NCBI GenBank assembly: GCA_947632175.1
Contig: CANROC010000001.1
Coordinates: 247,288 to 311,287 of the forward strand
Reading direction: 5' to 3'
Source of the DNA: an uncultured Oscillospiraceae bacterium
GTDB lineage: Bacteria > Bacillota > Clostridia > Oscillospirales > Oscillospiraceae
Length of the DNA: 64,000 nt
In this document: piece by piece, positions 61,650 to 64,000 of the stretch
How positions within the stretch are numbered: position 1 is the first letter of the stretch
Layout: each line of letters opens with the position of its first letter
Notes under the pieces: model-generated
Told to the model about the DNA's origin: nothing
Database searches by the model: none
The model's input: only the letters and a program-made list of their open reading frames with translations
Translations under genes and position numbers: made by a program

Positions 61650-62262
61650 AAAACGGGACGGCGTTAATGGGGCGTGCGGTTTGGCGGGACCGGTCTATGG
61701 ACCAACGCTCGCTTCCCCCCTGCCCCCCTCCTACGAGGAGGGGGCTTTTAAAAGGTTTGCGCCGCTTTGCGGCGCAATTTTTTATAAAAGCGGCGCGAAG
61801 CGCCGCAACCTTATTCCCCATAACCCCTTTTTCGGAAAAAGGGGTGGCCCCGCAGGGCCGGGGTATTCGAGCCCGTGGAGCGTAATGGACGCTTCCGAGA
61901 AACCGGATGTGCTGCGTGCGGGCCGCCAAGACTGCGCCCGCAGGCGCGCATCACAGCGCAACCGCCGCGCAGCGGCGGCTCTTAGCGCGGAGATGTGGCG
62001 GCCCCTACAGTGTGCGTTGTCGGAACGGTTCCGATAAATCGAATCCGCCCCAATTACACCGTAGGGGTCGCCGTCCCCGGCGACCCGCGTTGCGATGATT
62101 TTCAATGTTGGTTGAATGGGATAACCTCCCACATCCCCCGTAGGGGCGGACCCATGTGTCCGCCCGTGCCACGTGGCGGGACGGGAACAGTACGGCGGTG
62201 TACGAAACGTGTCAATAGACGATAGGCGGGTCGCCGGGGACGGCGACCCCTACATATTTTTG
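61650..62262. repeat. Palindromic repeat mosaic between regulator operon and rpoC
   Basis: Units include CCTCCTACGAGGAGG (61725), TTGCGCCGC...GCGGCGCAA (61760), the larger unit with CCCCTTTTTCGGAAAAAGGGG (61821-61842) that recurs at 25330 and 50695, GTAGGGGTCGCCG...CGGCGACCC (62060), GTAGGGGCGGACC...GTCCGCCC (62138) and GGGTCGCCGGGGACGGCGACCCC (62229). No gene is supported. Confidence 0.85.
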
Positions 62263-62271
62263 CTTACGAAT

Positions 62272-62530
62272 ACTAAATAATACTTGACAAATCACTTAAT
62301 TTATGGTATAATACGCATATCTGAAGAAAGCGGACAAAACTCTCTGTCGAGCCATTTTTTCCGGCGGCATGTACGTCGGAAAAAATTCCTTTTGTCAAAT
62401 CGAGTGTGCGAGCGCAGCGAGTGCGCGAGATTTGACAGCAGAAGCTCCCTTCCTGAATTCCGCAGAATTCAGGAAAGGAGCTTCGCACGTTCCTTTTGGC
62501 ATTTAGAGCCCGTAAAGCGGGCTCTAAAGC
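62272..62530 (+). ncRNA. Candidate structured RNA element, copy 2 (opposite rpoC 3' end)
   Basis: This is a full copy. The promoter is TTGACA (62284) and TATAAT (62307) with 17-base spacing. H1 is identical to copy 1 including the 13-base loop. H2 is TGTCAAATC/GATTTGACA, H3 is GAAGCTCC-TTCCTGAATTC against GAATTCAGGAA-GGAGCTTC with TCCGCAGA at the top, H4 is TTTAGAGCCCG/CGGGCTCTAAA. The segments GAAGAAAGCGGACAAAACTC, CAGCAGAA and GCACGTTCC are shared with copy 1. It ends three bases before the rpoC stop codon on the other strand. Confidence 0.68.
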
Positions 62531-62533
62531 CAG

Positions 62534-64000
62534 TTATATCGCGTTATTCGCTTTCAGCAGTCCGCTGAGGTCGAGCTCGGGCTCGGCGGGGGCGTCGTCC
62601 TCGGGGGGGACGTCGGCGGGCTTGGGGGGCTCGACGGGGGCGTTGGCGCCGCGGTACATCGCAAGGCCCGCGCCGGCGGGGATGAGCTTGCCGATGATGA
62701 CGTTCTCCTTGAGGCCCAGGAGCCGGTCCACCTTGCCCTTGGAGGCGGCCTCGGTGAGGACCTTGGTGGTCTCCTGGAAGGAGGCGGCGGACATCCAGCT
62801 GTCGGTGGCCAGGGACGCCTTGGTGATGCCCATGAGGAGCTGCTCGTAGGTGGGGTCCTGGACCTCCTCGCCGGCGGCCCGGCGCTCCCGGAGCTTATCC
62901 ATGGCCTCGCGGACGTCCAGGATATCCACCATGGAGCCGCTCAAGAGGTCGGTGTCGCCGGGGTCCTCCACGCGGACCTTGCGGAGCATCTGGCGGACGA
63001 TGATCTCGATGTGCTTGTCGGACACGTCCACGCCCTGCTGGCGGTAGACCTTCTGGACCTCGTCGATGAGGTACTTCTGGGTGGCGTCGCGGCCCAGAAT
63101 GGCCATGATGTCGTGGGGGTTGAGGGCGCCGGAGGTGAGCATGTCGCCCTTTTTCACGGTGTCCCCGTCCTTGACGCGGATGCCGGAGGAGTGGGCCACG
63201 GAGTAGACCCGCGTGTCCCCGTCCTCGGGGTTGGTGACGGTGATCTGGATGAGGGCGCCCTTGTGGGTCTCCTCGGTGGAGACGACGCCGTCGATCTCGG
63301 AGAGGGTGGCCATTTTCTTGGGCTTGCGGGCCTCGAAGAGCTCCTCCACGCGGGGAAGGCCCTGGGTGATCTCGACGCCCGTCTCACCGCCGGCCACGCC
63401 GCCGGTGTGGAAGGTACGCATCGTGAGTTGCGTGCCGGGCTCGCCGATGGCCTGGGCGGCGATGACGCCCACGGTCTCGCCCTCGTTGACGGTCTCGCCG
63501 GTGGCCAGGTTCAGGCCGTAGCAGTGGGCGCAGACGCCGCTCTTGGCCTCGCAGGTGAGGACGGAGCGGACCTTGGCGGAGTGGAAGCCGTGGGCCTCCA
63601 GCACCTTGGCGTCCTCCTTGGTCATCATGTGATCCCGGTCGAAGAGGACCTCGCCGGTCTCGGCGTCCACGATGTCCTCCGCCAGGTACCGGCCATGGAT
63701 GGACTCGGCGAAGGTCTGGACGACCTGGCCGTTCTCCACCTTCTCGGCAACGGTGATGCCCTCGTGGGTGCCGCAGTCGTGCTCGCGGATGATCACGTCC
63801 TGGCTGACGTCCACCATGCGGCGGGTGAGGTAGCCGGAGTCCGCGGTACGCAGGGCGGTGTCGGCCAGGCCCTTGCGGGCGCCGCGGCTGGAGATGAAGT
63901 ACTCAAGGACCGTCAGGCCCTCGCGGTAGTTGGCCTTGATGGGGATCTCGATGGTCTTACCGGCGGTGTTGGCGATGAGGCCGCGCATACCGGCCAGCTG
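62534..64000 (-). CDS. rpoC: RNA polymerase beta' subunit, C-terminal part (runs off window)
   Basis: The 488 residues seen are the C-terminal part of beta', from the trigger loop side onward: [48 protein letters not shown], the zinc-type cysteines in [10 protein letters not shown] and [26 protein letters not shown] and the late [20 protein letters not shown]. The rest of the gene lies beyond the right edge. The stop is followed at once by the hairpin element on the opposite strand, which may act as its terminator. Confidence 0.98.
   Translation of the reverse strand, partial: QLAGMRGLIANTAGKTIEIPIKANYREGLTVLEYFISSRGARKGLADTALRTADSGYLTRRMVDVSQDVIIREHDCGTHEGITVAEKVENGQVVQTFAESIHGRYLAEDIVDAETGEVLFDRDHMMTKEDAKVLEAHGFHSAKVRSVLTCEAKSGVCAHCYGLNLATGETVNEGETVGVIAAQAIGEPGTQLTMRTFHTGGVAGGETGVEITQGLPRVEELFEARKPKKMATLSEIDGVVSTEETHKGALIQITVTNPEDGDTRVYSVAHSSGIRVKDGDTVKKGDMLTSGALNPHDIMAILGRDATQKYLIDEVQKVYRQQGVDVSDKHIEIIVRQMLRKVRVEDPGDTDLLSGSMVDILDVREAMDKLRERRAAGEEVQDPTYEQLLMGITKASLATDSWMSAASFQETTKVLTEAASKGKVDRLLGLKENVIIGKLIPAGAGLAMYRGANAPVEPPKPADVPPEDDAPAEPELDLSGLLKANNAI

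Overview
The window is a GC-rich, gene-dense chromosomal segment of a low-copy-repeat-rich Clostridia member, most likely Oscillospiraceae-like (Oscillibacter/Flavonifractor/Intestinimonas relatives). The inference rests on a HrcA/CIRCE-controlled grpE-dnaK-dnaJ operon, spo0A, spoIID and ytvI/spoVV-type sporulation genes, a spoVB-mazG-hup-rqcP block, Rex, SLH-domain surface proteins, TTGACA/TATAAT promoters and hairpin-rich intergenic repeats. No phage, transposase or CRISPR array was seen.

Layout. 1-540: repeat-rich flank and terminator. 545-1279: rplU-rpmA (minus) with promoter and leader. 1382-6250: heat-shock operon. 6259-8771: hom-lysC (minus). 8958-11345: ytvI, two half-size TauE-like genes, and a TetR regulator with its operator. 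11747-13682: unknown membrane protein and spoIID. 14171-15430: an RNA-like hairpin element abutting an atypical spo0A. 15465-18434: VanX-like lipoprotein, Ca2+/cation antiporter and an unknown membrane protein. 18580-20650: DUF308 protein, GT2 glycosyltransferase and a foldback element. 20803-25089: ftsK/spoIIIE, uppP, plsY. 25165-26690: long mosaic of palindromic repeats. 26785-29316: nifS-nadA-nifU. 29522-31344: rex coupled to an SLH protein. 31537-36019: spoVB-like, mazG, hup, rqcP, AI-2E permease. 36350-38298: primosome genes dnaD-dnaI. 39192-41972: large SLH/GH5 lipoprotein. 42129-43977: TagA-type glycosyltransferase, DJ-1 family protein, 5-FTHF cyclo-ligase. 44009-44617: four 121-bp tandem units beside a Cys-rich miniprotein gene. 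44734-50142: mltG, alaS, an unknown protein, cupin. 50817-53401: HIT, metG, tRNA-Ser(GGA). 53552-54247: acyl-ACP thioesterase. 54711-61580: two-component/ABC operon with five tandem permease paralogues. 62534-64000: 3' part of rpoC.

The features most worth attention are: (1) a dispersed modular element (14171, 26694, 31357, 54246, 62272) of conserved linkers and loops separated by hairpins whose stems differ completely between copies; the four copies with hairpins sit against the stop codon of an opposing gene and two carry a strong promoter; (2) the response regulator - ABC ATPase - five permeases - histidine kinase operon with evenly spaced GTTAAG repeats at both of its promoters; (3) a Spo0A whose phospho-acceptor aspartate position is glutamate; (4) the 121-bp tandem array next to a 41-residue Cys/Gly/Asn-rich membrane peptide. 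Assignments come from reading the sequence and recalled family motifs; no database search was run.
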